Notes: a model not told the origin generated them from the letters alone. DNA of 64,000 bases from Boseongicola sp. SB0665_bin_10 (GCA_009838075.1 VXSG01000046.1:61348-125347); one strand, 5' to 3'. Counted from the stretch's first letter, positions 47,968 through 57,231 are shown. Translations and numbers: made by a program.

Positions 47968-48060
47968 CTTAGTTATTGAGGCAGGTTTCATACAGGCAAG
48001 AAACCTATCGAGCAGTGCCCCGCTTATACGCCACGATTCCCCAAACTCCAAGCTAAAAGT
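47941..48060 (-). ncRNA. Candidate small RNA with its own intrinsic terminator
   Basis: Between the MFS gene and the YejA-like gene the minus strand has two stem-loops and a strong terminator. AGGTTTC (48006-48000) pairs with GAAACCT (47989-47983) across a 10-base loop. Then CGCCCGC (47967-47961) pairs with GCGGGCG (47955-47949), followed by eight T (47948-47941). On the plus strand the same hairpin is followed only by CTTAGTTATT. No minus-strand gene lies upstream to need this terminator. The 5' end near 48060 is a guess; no family was recognised. Confidence 0.5.
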
Positions 48061-48124
48061 TTGAAAGGCCCCACAGCGCCCTGTAGGCTGCCCAAGAGCA
48101 CGATGGAGAAAGGACGACTTCACG

Positions 48125-49927
48125 ATGAACCCATACCGCAGACTCGCGCTTGCAGCGACATTTCTGGTGGCGGCAGGATCAGGGCATGCCGAGCCAAGGC
48201 ACGGCATAGCTATGTATGGCACTCCCGCACTACCACCGGATTTTGTGTCTCTGCCCTATGCAAACCCGGACGCGCCCAAGGGCGGACGCATCGTTCAGGG
48301 CGAGGTCGGGAGCTTTGATTCACTCAATCCGCACATCCTGAAGGGCCGGGTTCCGTGGCAGCTCAGGTTCCTGGCCCACGAAACCCTCATGGGTCGCAGT
48401 TACGACGAACCGTTCTCTCTTTATGGCCTCCTGGCCGAATCAATCGAAGTGCCCGACGACCGCTCCTGGGTCGAGTTCACGCTGAGACCGGAAGCCAGGT
48501 TCTCGGACGGCACGCCGGTCACGGTCGATGACGTGCTCTGGACCTTCGAGACGCTCGGCACCGTAGGTCATCCGCGCTACCGACGATCATGGAAAAAGGT
48601 CGCCAGCGCCGCGCGCACGGGCGAGCGAAGCGTGAGATTCACTTTCAACGTGCGCGACGACGAGCTGCCGTTGATTCTCGGTCTCCGTCCGGTCCTCAAG
48701 AAAGCGCAATGGGAGGGCCAGGACTTCGCCGAATCGGGCACCGACGTCATTCCGGTCTCCTCCGCTCCTTACGTGATTTCCGACTTCGAGCACGGACGCT
48801 ACGTGGTCCTGGCACGGAATCCCGACTACTGGGGCGACGGCGTCGTTCCCTTTCGCCGCGGAACGGCGAACCTGGACGAGATCAGGATGGAGTTCTTTGC
48901 CGACGGCACCGCGATGTTCGAAGCCTTCAAGGCCGGATTGCTGACCACCTCGCGCGAAACCAGCGTGCAAAAATGGAACAGCCAGTACAATTTCCCGGCC
49001 GTTCAGTCGGGAGACGTGGTCAAGTCCCTCATCCCGCACAAGCGTCCGTCCGGAATACGCGGTCTCGTGATGAACACGCGGCGGCCGCAGCTTCAGGACT
49101 GGCGGGTTCGCGAGGCGTTGATCACGGCCTTCAGCTTCGAGTTCATCAACCAGACGATCAACGGCGAGCCCCAGCCCCGCATCACGTCCTACTTCTCGAA
49201 CTCGATCCTTGGCATGAGCGGTGGTCCTGCAGAGGGACGCGTGCGGGAGTTTCTCGAGCCCTTCGCAGATGATCTCCTGCCTGGCGCGCTTGAAGGCTAC
49301 GAACTTCCCGCCGGAGACGGCACCGAGCGGAATCGACGCAACCTGGGAGTCGCGCTTGCGCTCATGGCCGACGCCGGCTGGTCGCTTGAGGACGGCAAGT
49401 TGAGGAACGAGGCCGGCGAAACCTTCGGCTTCGAGATTCTCCTTTCTTCCGGGTCCAGCGAGACGCACCAGATCGTGGACATCTATTCTTCAGCCCTGGA
49501 ACGCATGGGAGCCGACCTGACGGTCACGACGGTGGATGCCGCCGAATTCAAGGAACGCACGAACAAGTTCGACTTCGACATGACGTGGTATGCAAGAGGC
49601 ATGTCGCTCTCGCCTGGAAACGAGCAGAACCTCTACTGGGGATCCGAAGCTGCGGACACCGAGGGAAGCCGGAACTGGATGGGAATCCGGAGTCCCGCGG
49701 TGGAGACCATGATCGAGCGGCTCTTGACGTCCCGGAGCCAGGACGACTTCGTCGCTGCAACCAAGGCCCTGGACAGGGCATTGACAACGGGACGCTACGT
49801 GATTCCCGTCTGGCATGGGCCGGTGTCGCGGATCGCGCATGCAAGGCAGCTTCGATACCCGGAAGAGCTGCCCATGTACGGGGATTGGATCGGTTTCCAG
49901 CCCGATGTCTGGTGGTATGAGGAGTGA
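48125..49927 (+). CDS. Extracellular solute-binding protein, family 5 (YejA-like)
   Basis: 600 residues. The signal peptide NPYRRLALAATFLVAAGSGHA is cut before EPRHG. YejA-type features are LPYANPDAPKGGRIVQGEVG, FDSLNPHILKGR, LAESIEVPDDRSWVEFTLRP and GRYVVLARNPDYWGDGV. Relatives deliver microcin-C-like or other oligopeptides to an inner-membrane importer. No yejB/E/F permease or ATPase genes follow, so it is an orphan here or shares a transporter encoded elsewhere. Confidence 0.92.
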   Translation: MNPYRRLALAATFLVAAGSGHAEPRHGIAMYGTPALPPDFVSLPYANPDAPKGGRIVQGEVGSFDSLNPHILKGRVPWQLRFLAHETLMGRSYDEPFSLYGLLAESIEVPDDRSWVEFTLRPEARFSDGTPVTVDDVLWTFETLGTVGHPRYRRSWKKVASAARTGERSVRFTFNVRDDELPLILGLRPVLKKAQWEGQDFAESGTDVIPVSSAPYVISDFEHGRYVVLARNPDYWGDGVVPFRRGTANLDEIRMEFFADGTAMFEAFKAGLLTTSRETSVQKWNSQYNFPAVQSGDVVKSLIPHKRPSGIRGLVMNTRRPQLQDWRVREALITAFSFEFINQTINGEPQPRITSYFSNSILGMSGGPAEGRVREFLEPFADDLLPGALEGYELPAGDGTERNRRNLGVALALMADAGWSLEDGKLRNEAGETFGFEILLSSGSSETHQIVDIYSSALERMGADLTVTTVDAAEFKERTNKFDFDMTWYARGMSLSPGNEQNLYWGSEAADTEGSRNWMGIRSPAVETMIERLLTSRSQDDFVAATKALDRALTTGRYVIPVWHGPVSRIAHARQLRYPEELPMYGDWIGFQPDVWWYEE

Positions 49928-49931
49928 AGAA

Positions 49932-50051
49932 GTGCGAAAGGTAATGCTGCTTGCGATGCTTCTGCTGGGACTTGCCGCGTGCAATACGGTTGAAGGCATT
50001 GGAAGCGACGTGTCGGCAGGCGCTCGCGCCATAGGCAACGCGCTGACATAG
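49932..50051 (+). CDS. Entericidin A/B family lipoprotein
   Basis: 39 residues from GTG 49932, with GGAG seven bases upstream; an ATG at 49943 is the alternative. The signal peptide ends in the lipobox LLGLAAC, and the mature part NTVEGIGSDVSAGARAIGNA matches entericidins, small envelope lipoproteins linked to stress and cell-lysis control. It starts four bases after the YejA-like stop. Too short for most gene callers. Confidence 0.85.
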   Translation: MRKVMLLAMLLLGLAACNTVEGIGSDVSAGARAIGNALT

Positions 50052-50172
50052 GCGTCTTTCTCAACGCGTCGGCGCAAGCGCGGAAGGCCGGAGCGCTTTC
50101 CGTGTCGCACAACCTTCATTTGCCGTCATACGCGCCCAGGGCAGGAAGGTTCTCGGCGACAAGGGCGCGACC

Positions 50173-51112
50173 ATGGCACGCATCGTGGTCAACGGCCTCG
50201 GCCGAACGGGTGAGGTGCCGCTTCGACGGGCCCTTGAAGGGAGGCCCGACAGCGCGTTCGTCCTGCTGAACGAACCCTGCGCCGAAATCAGGCTGCATGC
50301 CCTGCTGCGGGAATTCGACATGGTTCAAGGCCGTCGGGGCCGTGGCATCAAGGCAAGAGACGATCATCCTTCGGTTGCGGGGCATGCGATGCGGTTCTCG
50401 CGGGTCAAGGAATTCCGTGATCTCCCCTTCAAGAACGCGGCATTGATCCGGTTGTCGATTGCACTGGCGCTCACAAACCTCGGCAGGGCTGACGTTCCGT
50501 CCGGACGTCGGCGTTCGGAAAATGGCCGTTTCGGCACCGTTGACGGGCAAGGGCATGCTGGCGCCTGGCTGCGGTGCCAATCACGACCTTCTCGGTCCAC
50601 GCGTCCAGGATGTCGTCACTGCCGCACCCTGCTCGACGAACCGCCTTGGCCAGTTTGCGACATCATGCATGAAGAAATTGAAATAATGCACTGTAGAATA
50701 ACAATAATCTATTGTGCAACCAACAACCGAACCATCGTCGACATGCCGCAACAGGAACCCGGGCGTGCACACGCCGCACTGAACTCGCCGATCCCCACGT
50801 CAACGGGATCGGCAGCGGAATCCACGTTCATCCAGCCCGAGTTCAAAGGACGCCCGAAACGGCGTCGAAGAGGTGAACGCTCCATTCGTCACACGGTCCG
50901 CAGGTGACCGGAAAGGCATTCTCGGCCGCGGGGAGCGCCTCCTGGTGTCCTGCGACTTCCAGCATGATCCGCGTTCGGCCGCCGTGAATGGACCTTCGAC
51001 CAAGGTGATCAACGGATCCCGGGCAAAGGTTCATTCGTGGCATGACAAGGAATGGACGCACCCGACATTCATGGCGATCAGGAACATGGCCCCTTCGGCG
51101 AAAGGTTCGTGA
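50173..51112 (+). pseudogene. Glyceraldehyde-3-phosphate dehydrogenase family pseudogene
   Basis: GAPDH pieces lie in order but in different frames. ARIVVNGLGRTGEVPLRRAL with LHALLREFDMVQGR is the NAD-binding start (50173 on). GIDPVVDCTGAH near 50435-50470 is the ECTG element. KMAVSAPLTGKGMLAPGCGA, NHDLLGPRVQDVV and AAPCSTN, the active-site Cys motif, read in a further frame to 50686. LVSCDFQHDPRSAAVN, then STKVINGSRAKVHSWHDKEW is the C-terminal part (50873-51112). At least two frameshifts and an internal loss near 50690-50870 rule out a functional enzyme. Confidence 0.85.
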
Positions 51113-51202
51113 ATCCACCTCCGCCGCACGCCGCGGATTGCTCCGTGAACATCCGAAGAGCAGTCGCTTGCACATGCCGCAAAGGGGTGCCAACGATGGC
51201 AA

Positions 51203-51850
51203 ATGTCCATCAAGCTCGACATCCTGAGCGACCCCATTTGCCCGTGGTGCTACATCGGCAAGAGCAGTCTCGACCGCGCGCTCGATCTGCGTCCCGGTCA
51301 TCCGTTTCAAATTGAATGGCACCCGTTTCAGCTGAATCCCGACATGCCCCTCGGCGGCATGGAGCGACACGCCTATCTCGAAAGGAAGTTCGGCGGACGA
51401 GAAAGCGCGAGGCAGGTCTACGACCGGATTGCCGAGGCCGCCAAGACCGCGGGACTGAAGCTCGATCTTGACGGAATCAAGCGAACGCCCAACACGATTG
51501 ACGCCCACCGGCTGATTCACTGGGCTGGCCTGGAAGGATGCCAGAACGCGGCAGTCACTTGCCTCTTCAAGGCGTATTTCGAGGAATGCAGGGACATTGG
51601 GGACCGTTCGGAACTGCTTGAAATCGCAGAAGCCGTCGGCCTTGGTCGCACCGTGACAGAACGGTTGCTAGGCACCGATGCCGACATCGAGCAAATGCGC
51701 GCACGCGATGCGCATGCAAGGAATCGCGGTGTAGCCGGCGTGCCCACATTCGTCGTTGCCGACCGCCACGTCGTTCAGGGGGCGCAGCCAGGGGACCTTT
51801 GGCTCAGGGTCATGGACGAGTTGTGCGAGCAATCCGAGGCATCCTCATGA
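51203..51850 (+). CDS. DsbA-family oxidoreductase, FrnE-like
   Basis: 215 residues. The redox motif is SDPICPWCYIGKSSLDRAL, a CPWC pair at about residue 12. The helical insertion and the cis-Pro element GVAGVPTFVVADRHVVQGAQ are as in FrnE/polyketide-associated DsbA proteins. No signal peptide, so it acts in the cytoplasm, perhaps in thiol repair. The start at 51203 is inside a window of several plausible codons. The stop overlaps the next gene by ATGA. Confidence 0.88.
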   Translation: MSIKLDILSDPICPWCYIGKSSLDRALDLRPGHPFQIEWHPFQLNPDMPLGGMERHAYLERKFGGRESARQVYDRIAEAAKTAGLKLDLDGIKRTPNTIDAHRLIHWAGLEGCQNAAVTCLFKAYFEECRDIGDRSELLEIAEAVGLGRTVTERLLGTDADIEQMRARDAHARNRGVAGVPTFVVADRHVVQGAQPGDLWLRVMDELCEQSEASS

Positions 51851-53070
51851 CTGGTGTGGACCGGGAAGCGGCCAATCGCGCCTCGATCACCGCGTCCCGT
51901 ACAGAACTCATCGCCATCATAGCCATGATGGCAGCGACGGTCGCCTTTGCGACGGATGCCATGCTTCCCGCCTTTCCTGACATCAGCGCGGACCTCAGTC
52001 CGCACGACCCGAATCGTGCCCAGCTGGTCGTGGCGTCCTTCATGGTCGGGCTTGGTGCGGGGACCCTCTTTGCCGGACCGCTCTGCGATGCCTTTGGTCG
52101 CCAGGCCGTCTCGATCGGCGGAACCGTGATCATCATCATCTTCGCGACCGTGTCGGCGCTGGCCCAGAGCCTGGAGTTGCTGCTTCTTGCCCGGTGCCTG
52201 CAGGGCGTAGGCTCGGCCGGACCGCGCGTTGCGAGCATGGCCATCGTGCGCGACCTGTTCCGGGGCCGCGAAATGGCACGGATCCTGAGTTTCGTCATTC
52301 TGGTGTTCACGCTCGCGCCGGTGTTCGCGCCGTCGATCGGATGGCTCCTGACCCAAGGATTCGGCTGGCGCTCGATCTTCGTCTCCTTTGCGGTCTTTTC
52401 GATCATCTCGACCGGCTGGCTGCTGCTCAGGCTGCCCGAAACCCTGTCCCGCGAAGACCGTCGGTCACTGCGCTTCCGGGAACTTGTCGACGGCTTGCTG
52501 GAGGTGTTTTCGAATCGCCAGGTCATGCTGGCAATCGGCTGCCAGTCGCTGGTCTTCGCCGTGCTGATGTCGACATTGCTGTCCAGCCAGCAGGTCTTCG
52601 ACAAGGTCTTCGACCGCGGCGCGGGCTTTCCGCTCTGGTTTGCGCTGATGGCGGCTCTTGCAGCAGGAGCAAGCGTGATGAATGCAGCCGTCGTGGTGCG
52701 TGTCGGGATGCGAAAGGTGGTCCGGCTCGCCCTGCTCGTTCACAGCAGCTTCACCGGCATCTTCCTGCTTGCAATGATCGCCGGCGTGCTGCCGGCATCA
52801 TGGCTGTTTCCGGTTGGATTTCTCTGGTGCACATCCGTCTTTCAACTGGCGGGCTTCGCGCTCGGAAACATCAACGCGATCGCCATGGAGCCGATGGGCC
52901 ACATGGCCGGGCTTGCCGCATCGATCATCACTTCTGCCGCCACGATCGCGTCGATAGTGATTGCTGCACCAGTTGGCCAAGCCTTTGACGGAACGCTCGT
53001 GCCGCTGACGGCGGCGACTTTCGTTCTCACGGCGCTGGCCCTGCTGCTGGCGCACCGCCTTGAGGGATGA
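51847..53070 (+). CDS. MFS drug-efflux transporter, Bcr/CflA family
   Basis: 407 residues with 12 predicted membrane helices. The family signatures are FATDAMLPAFPDISADL in helix 1, GPLCDAFGRQAVSIGG in loop 2-3, and RCLQGVGSAGPRVASMAIVR with the conserved Arg in helix 4-5. Exports chloramphenicol-type drugs or other small molecules. Translationally coupled to the DsbA-like gene. Confidence 0.9.
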   Translation: MTGVDREAANRASITASRTELIAIIAMMAATVAFATDAMLPAFPDISADLSPHDPNRAQLVVASFMVGLGAGTLFAGPLCDAFGRQAVSIGGTVIIIIFATVSALAQSLELLLLARCLQGVGSAGPRVASMAIVRDLFRGREMARILSFVILVFTLAPVFAPSIGWLLTQGFGWRSIFVSFAVFSIISTGWLLLRLPETLSREDRRSLRFRELVDGLLEVFSNRQVMLAIGCQSLVFAVLMSTLLSSQQVFDKVFDRGAGFPLWFALMAALAAGASVMNAAVVVRVGMRKVVRLALLVHSSFTGIFLLAMIAGVLPASWLFPVGFLWCTSVFQLAGFALGNINAIAMEPMGHMAGLAASIITSAATIASIVIAAPVGQAFDGTLVPLTAATFVLTALALLLAHRLEG

Positions 53071-53242
53071 TGGCAGCAACACCTGATGTCAGGGAATCGG
53101 CAATTCGCCGGCCCAAACGGCTGACACAGGGATCGCGCCGGTCGGGAGCCTTCCGGCTGCGGCGGCCGGCATGCTCCGACAACAAGGTGGCTCCACAAGC
53201 CTGCAGGCACTGGTGACGCGCTGCATTCAGGCCAATGAGGGA

Positions 53243-53830
53243 TCAGCCGGGAACCGCCAGCCTGCCCGCCGAGCGTTGCCGTTTCTTCGCGAGCACCCTT
53301 TGCCGTTCTTCCCACTCGTAGTCGGGATCTTCCAGCACCGGCACAAAGGTCAGCGTGCCGCCCAGGCGCCAAGGATCAAGCACGATGCCACGCGCAAGCC
53401 CGTCTCCCTTCCGACTTATGACCGCGGTGCTATGTTCGATGCGCAGCGGATCGAAGGCGTTCGCGATTGCCCTGTGGATCTCCAGCGTCTCCAACTGTTC
53501 GGCGAGAAGGCGCGTCTCAATGTCTTCGGCCCAATGCCAGCAAAGGCCGCGTTCCTTGATCCCCAGATTCACTTGCATGTTGTGCCACAAGGGCGACCCC
53601 TTGATCTGATAGGAAACGGCGAGCTCGCGCGTATGCCGAAGCGCGACCCGCGCCGCACGCCCGGCCTCCTCGGCGCTGACGCCAGGTCCGAGCGCAAGGA
53701 TCATGCCTTCAAGTGACGCGATGTCGCTTTCGCTCGGAGGAGCATGTCGCTCAAGGTCGGCGCCACAACCCCAAAGCGACAGCAACGCCGGAAGGACGAT
53801 GACGATCTTGAGCAATTTCGACACTCTCAT
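53243..53830 (-). CDS. Uncharacterised lipoprotein
   Basis: 195 residues from the ATG at 53830. The signal peptide RVSKLLKIVIVLPALLSLWG ends at Cys in SLWGC. The mature part contains LRHTRELAVSYQIKGSPLWH, GLCWHWAEDI and GIVLDPWRLGGTLTF, conserved in similar alphaproteobacterial hypothetical lipoproteins. The Cys-Trp-His and DPW elements suggest a papain- or transglutaminase-like fold, which is a guess from motif spacing. An upstream in-frame ATG at 53956 is ignored. Confidence 0.75.
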   Translation of the reverse strand: MRVSKLLKIVIVLPALLSLWGCGADLERHAPPSESDIASLEGMILALGPGVSAEEAGRAARVALRHTRELAVSYQIKGSPLWHNMQVNLGIKERGLCWHWAEDIETRLLAEQLETLEIHRAIANAFDPLRIEHSTAVISRKGDGLARGIVLDPWRLGGTLTFVPVLEDPDYEWEERQRVLAKKRQRSAGRLAVPG

Positions 53831-54274
53831 GCGAAAAGTCCCACGTGGCCATTCGCACTCATCGATATCCGCCCCGCGATCCGTTGTCGAGAATCCCTCG
53901 GGGACCTGAACGCCTGTGCATGGCACGCATATCGAATTCGGCGTGACCTGATGCATCCGGGACGGCGCAGCTCAGGAATTGCAGGACAGCCCCGGACGGT
54001 CGAACCACGGCTATCGCGCCCCGATCATGCGGTCCATGAGTCAAGGGGGGGTGTCCATTCAACCGTTGCGACCGGATCGACGAATTGCGCCTGGATGGCA
54101 AGTTCCTTCCTGTGCCGCGAAACCGATTCGGCGGTCGGGCTGCGATCGCTGAAGGCGGCCAGGCTTCCAACCGGGAACTGCGCATCATGCCGTGCGAACG
54201 GCCGAAGCGCGCTGCCTTCCGCAAACAGCGGGGAAGCTCCGGCGTCAACCGGCTCGCCAAACTGCGGCGCCACG
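53831..54274. other. Spacer without a supported gene
   Basis: Between the lipoprotein and YeeE/YedE genes, both on the minus strand. Frames of 90-130 codons on either strand lack ribosome sites and recognisable domains. A G-run (about 54046-54053) interrupts one of them. No RNA gene seen. Confidence 0.4.
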
Positions 54275-55339
54275 CTACAGCTGTTCTCCTGGCGCTTTCC
54301 GTGGAGGAGTCGGCGGTCCGTCAATCAGGCGGCTGGCCAGCCATGCACTGGCAATCATGACGGCGAGCACCAGCATGGCAGAAAGGCTGAGCGATGCCGT
54401 GCCCGAAAGCCCGGCACCAACGGTGCATCCGCCCGCGAGCACGCCGCCGAGGCCCATCATCGCCGCGCCGGAGAGGTAGCGCATGGTCTGCCCGGGCGTC
54501 TCGAAGCTCTGGAGCACCACTTCGCCGCGTGATGCGGCGGCCAGGAAGCCGCCGAGCAGAGTGCCCCCTACAAGGCCGGTGCCAAATCCTGCCGCAATCG
54601 ACGTGGAGGCCACGCTCCAGAACAGCGTGTCCGCCCAAGGTGCGGTAAATGAAATCGCCGCCATGGGAATCGGATCAAACGCGTCCTGCAGGAAGGTGCC
54701 GGTCCCGAACCATCCCAGGGGAACGAGCATGCCGATTGCGGCACCAAGCAGCAGATGCGACAGACGCGCACCCGAACGATAGATCACGGCCGCAAGGACC
54801 ACGAACGAAATCGCGACCCAGGGAACGGTTCCACCCGGCAGGTTGCCAAGACTTGCGAAGTCGCCGACATTGAGGGTCACCGTCCCGAGCCCGATGCGAA
54901 GCGGTGCCAGAACACCCTTCAGTGCCGCATGCGCCACTATGGCAAAGACCGCCATGCAGATGGCGGCGCGCAGATTGCCTGTCGCGGACAAGACCGTGAG
55001 CCTCGAAATGCAGCCGCGCGTCAGGACCATTCCTGTGCCGAACAACGCTCCCCCGACAAGCACCGTCAGGATCGGCAGCGCGCTCGCGTGAAACCTGTGT
55101 TCGACGAAACTCAAATGGCCGTCGAGGACCAGTGCCTGGGTGCCAAGCAACGCAACCAGGAACGCCATGAGCCAAACCCCGAACGCCGGGAATCGTCCAA
55201 ACGTGAACTCGACGACGCTGCGCCTGAGGCAAAAACGTGACAGTTGGGCAGCAACGCCGAAGGCCAGGCCAATCAGGACGCCAAGCAGGCAAGAGGCAAA
55301 TACCGGATTGATTTCCGTGTCATAGAGTTCGTAGAGCAT
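54275..55339 (-). CDS. YeeE/YedE family membrane protein (thiosulfate/sulfur-compound transport)
   Basis: 354 residues with about nine membrane helices. The two conserved Cys motifs are LTRGCISRLTVLSATG (about 115) and LAGGCTVGAGLSGTASLS (about 305), and a further Cys is in SRFCLRRS near 35. In the characterised relative TsuA these cysteines relay thiosulfate across the membrane. No TsuB/TusA-like partner is encoded next to it, so the sulfur acceptor is elsewhere. Confidence 0.88.
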   Translation of the reverse strand: MLYELYDTEINPVFASCLLGVLIGLAFGVAAQLSRFCLRRSVVEFTFGRFPAFGVWLMAFLVALLGTQALVLDGHLSFVEHRFHASALPILTVLVGGALFGTGMVLTRGCISRLTVLSATGNLRAAICMAVFAIVAHAALKGVLAPLRIGLGTVTLNVGDFASLGNLPGGTVPWVAISFVVLAAVIYRSGARLSHLLLGAAIGMLVPLGWFGTGTFLQDAFDPIPMAAISFTAPWADTLFWSVASTSIAAGFGTGLVGGTLLGGFLAAASRGEVVLQSFETPGQTMRYLSGAAMMGLGGVLAGGCTVGAGLSGTASLSLSAMLVLAVMIASAWLASRLIDGPPTPPRKAPGEQL

Positions 55340-55700
55340 CTCCGGATTCCTGTTCCTGGCGCAGAATCCAGATCATATGGGGGAAAAGGCCTGCTGGCAA
55401 AATGCCCGAAATCCCGTCGCCGCAAGACACGACGAAGCGGCAGGCGCAATTCCGTCCATTTCGCGACTCAAGCCTCCGCCCCTGATCCCGCAAAGTGGCG
55501 CAAGATCAAGGTGCATCCGACCTTTCGCTGCACCAATGCGCACAAAAGGGTGCCCGTTCAAGGAACGGGCGCCCAGTTGCGAAACGAGGGACAGTGAGAA
55601 TCAGGGTCAGATGTTTCGAATTCCGACCCACGCAACTCAAGTGGAGGCGCGATGCGTCCGATTGAAGGTGCATCGCAAAGATGTGATCGGCCTGCCTGTC
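55340..55700. other. Spacer upstream of the YeeE/YedE gene
   Basis: About 360 bases holding the promoter of the YeeE/YedE gene and the end of the YHS protein transcript. I see no gene, RNA or repeat in it; a 62-codon minus-strand frame (55561-55373) has no support. Confidence 0.4.
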
Positions 55701-56162
55701 TCAGGGTCCGAGAACACCGGGCCAGTTTGCATCAGCACGCTGGATGTTGCCCGGGACATCCTTGAGCCAGGTCCGGCGGACGCCGGTGGAGTAGTTCAGG
55801 TAGAGCCGCCCGTCATGAATCGACCAAGCTTCCGGAACGGTTCTTGCCGTAGCGCCTTTCGACACGGCGTAGGCACAGTAGCCGCCATATTTTGGAGCGT
55901 ATTTTTCCGGATCGGCATCGAACAACGCCTTGTGTTCGGCGTTGGCAAATCGAAATGTCGCTCCTTCATGATCGGACGTCGTGGCCGCGTCGCCCTCGAC
56001 AGGCCTCGACATCGTGAAATACGCAACCGGATCATAGCCGTGAATCGCCACGCCATTGGTGGCGAAGACCGGCGGTTGCGCCGCATGCGCCGGCAGCGTG
56101 CCAATCATGCCGGTCAGGAATACCGTGGCGGAAAGGTTCAGGAATAGGCGTCGAGTCTGCAT
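55701..56162 (-). CDS. YHS-domain periplasmic protein
   Basis: 153 residues from the ATG at 56162, with GGGAGAAA upstream. A twin-Arg-like start (QTRRLFLNLSATVFLTGMIG) and cleavage after AHA suggest export. The YHS domain is AIHGYDPVAYFTMSRPVEGD followed by FRFANAEHKALFDADPEKYA and YGGYCAYAVSKG, with the metal-associated Cys. Such proteins are often next to metal or sulfur handling genes; here it lies upstream of the YeeE/YedE gene. Confidence 0.85.
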   Translation of the reverse strand: MQTRRLFLNLSATVFLTGMIGTLPAHAAQPPVFATNGVAIHGYDPVAYFTMSRPVEGDAATTSDHEGATFRFANAEHKALFDADPEKYAPKYGGYCAYAVSKGATARTVPEAWSIHDGRLYLNYSTGVRRTWLKDVPGNIQRADANWPGVLGP

Positions 56163-56240
56163 GTACGTTTCTCCCAAGGGGTCTTCGTTGCTTGCTCAAC
56201 ATTGTTCTTCGCAGGATTTGAAACCGCAACCCGCGCGGCA

Positions 56241-57038
56241 TCAAGTTTCGTTGTCGACAGCCGCCAACTGCCGTTGCGTCGCTGCATACAGGGCCACGGC
56301 GGACGCGTTGGAGACATTGAGCGAGTCGAAGCCCCCGACGGCCCCGATCCTGGCCAGCCGGTCGCAGGCAGTCCTGGTCTTCATGCGGAGCCCCTGCCCT
56401 TCGGCGCCCAGGACCAGTGCAATGCGCCCCGGTGCCTCCGCCAGCGCTGCCTCAAGCATTTGGTCGGCTTCGCCGTCCAGTCCGATCAGGAAAAACCCGC
56501 ACAGCCTGAGATCCTCCAATGCAGATGCCAGGTTGCGCACCCGAACGTATGGCAGCCGCTCCAATGCGCCGCTGGCCGACTTGGCCAATGCTCCTGTCTC
56601 CGGCGCCGAATGTCGCAAGGGTGCAACCACGGCACATGCCCCGAAGACTTCGGCCGACCGAAGAATCGCTCCAACGTTGTGGGGGTCGGTGACCCGGTCG
56701 AGGCAGAGTACAACAAGGCTGCGCCGATCCGGCAAGAGAAGCTCAAGTGCACCCCAATCGAGAGGCTTGACCTCAAGCGCGGCCCCCTGATGCACCGAAG
56801 CGGGATCCAAGGGCGCCGGGAACTTCCTTGCATCCGCGATTTCAGGTTCGATGCCGGCTTCCGTGACCACGTCCCGCAGCCGGTCGAAGGCGTTCTTTGT
56901 CAGCACGAGGCGCAGCTTCTCGCGCGCCGGATTGGACAGCGCATGCCGCACCGCGTGCAACCCGAACAGCCAGACGGTGTCCCGCCTGCTTTCGCGTTTC
57001 CTTCCCTTGTGCCTGAGGGTCCGGTTCAATCCCGTCAT
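56241..57038 (-). CDS. rlmB: 23S rRNA (guanosine-2'-O)-methyltransferase RlmB, SpoU family
   Basis: 265 residues from the ATG at 57038. An N-terminal L30-like substrate domain (WLFGLHAVRHALSNPAREKL on) is followed by the SPOUT knot: LCLDRVTDPHNVGAILRSAE (motif 1), LVLGAEGQGLRMKTRTACD (motif 2) and NVSNASAVALYAA (motif 3). Methylates G2251 in the ribosomal P-loop. Divergent from tRNA-Tyr, 109 bp apart. Confidence 0.93.
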   Translation of the reverse strand: MTGLNRTLRHKGRKRESRRDTVWLFGLHAVRHALSNPAREKLRLVLTKNAFDRLRDVVTEAGIEPEIADARKFPAPLDPASVHQGAALEVKPLDWGALELLLPDRRSLVVLCLDRVTDPHNVGAILRSAEVFGACAVVAPLRHSAPETGALAKSASGALERLPYVRVRNLASALEDLRLCGFFLIGLDGEADQMLEAALAEAPGRIALVLGAEGQGLRMKTRTACDRLARIGAVGGFDSLNVSNASAVALYAATQRQLAAVDNET

Positions 57039-57147
57039 TGCCTGGCTCTCCCCTTTCGCAGGCGTGAATGCAACCCGCATTCCCGCTTGACCGGTCGTGA
57101 CCGCACCGCTATCTGACCCCGGCATGCCGATGACGGCATCGTCAAGT

Positions 57148-57231
57148 GGGCGACAGGCCGCAAGGTGTGGCAGGGGACTGTAACTCCCTCGCGGAGACGC
57201 ATGCTAGGTTCGATTCCTAGGTCGCCCACCA
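57148..57231 (+). tRNA. tRNA-Tyr (anticodon GTA)
   Basis: The acceptor stem GGGCGAC (57148-57154) pairs with GTCGCCC (57221-57227), then discriminator A and CCA. The anticodon loop CTGTAAC holds GTA. The variable arm is long, as expected for bacterial Tyr, and the T-arm is CTAGG-TTCGATT-CCTAG. The last 14 bases are repeated at 57317-57330. Confidence 0.92.
57218..57231 (+). repeat. Direct repeat copy 1, tRNA-Tyr 3' end
   Basis: TAGGTCGCCCACCA, identical to 57317-57330. The repeat unit is the 3' end of the tRNA, the usual core of a tRNA-borne attachment site. Confidence 0.8.

Noticed and set aside
47887..48222. Minus-strand frame of 111 codons across the candidate small RNA
   Set aside because: It overlaps the YejA signal-peptide region, has no ribosome site, and spans the terminator hairpin.
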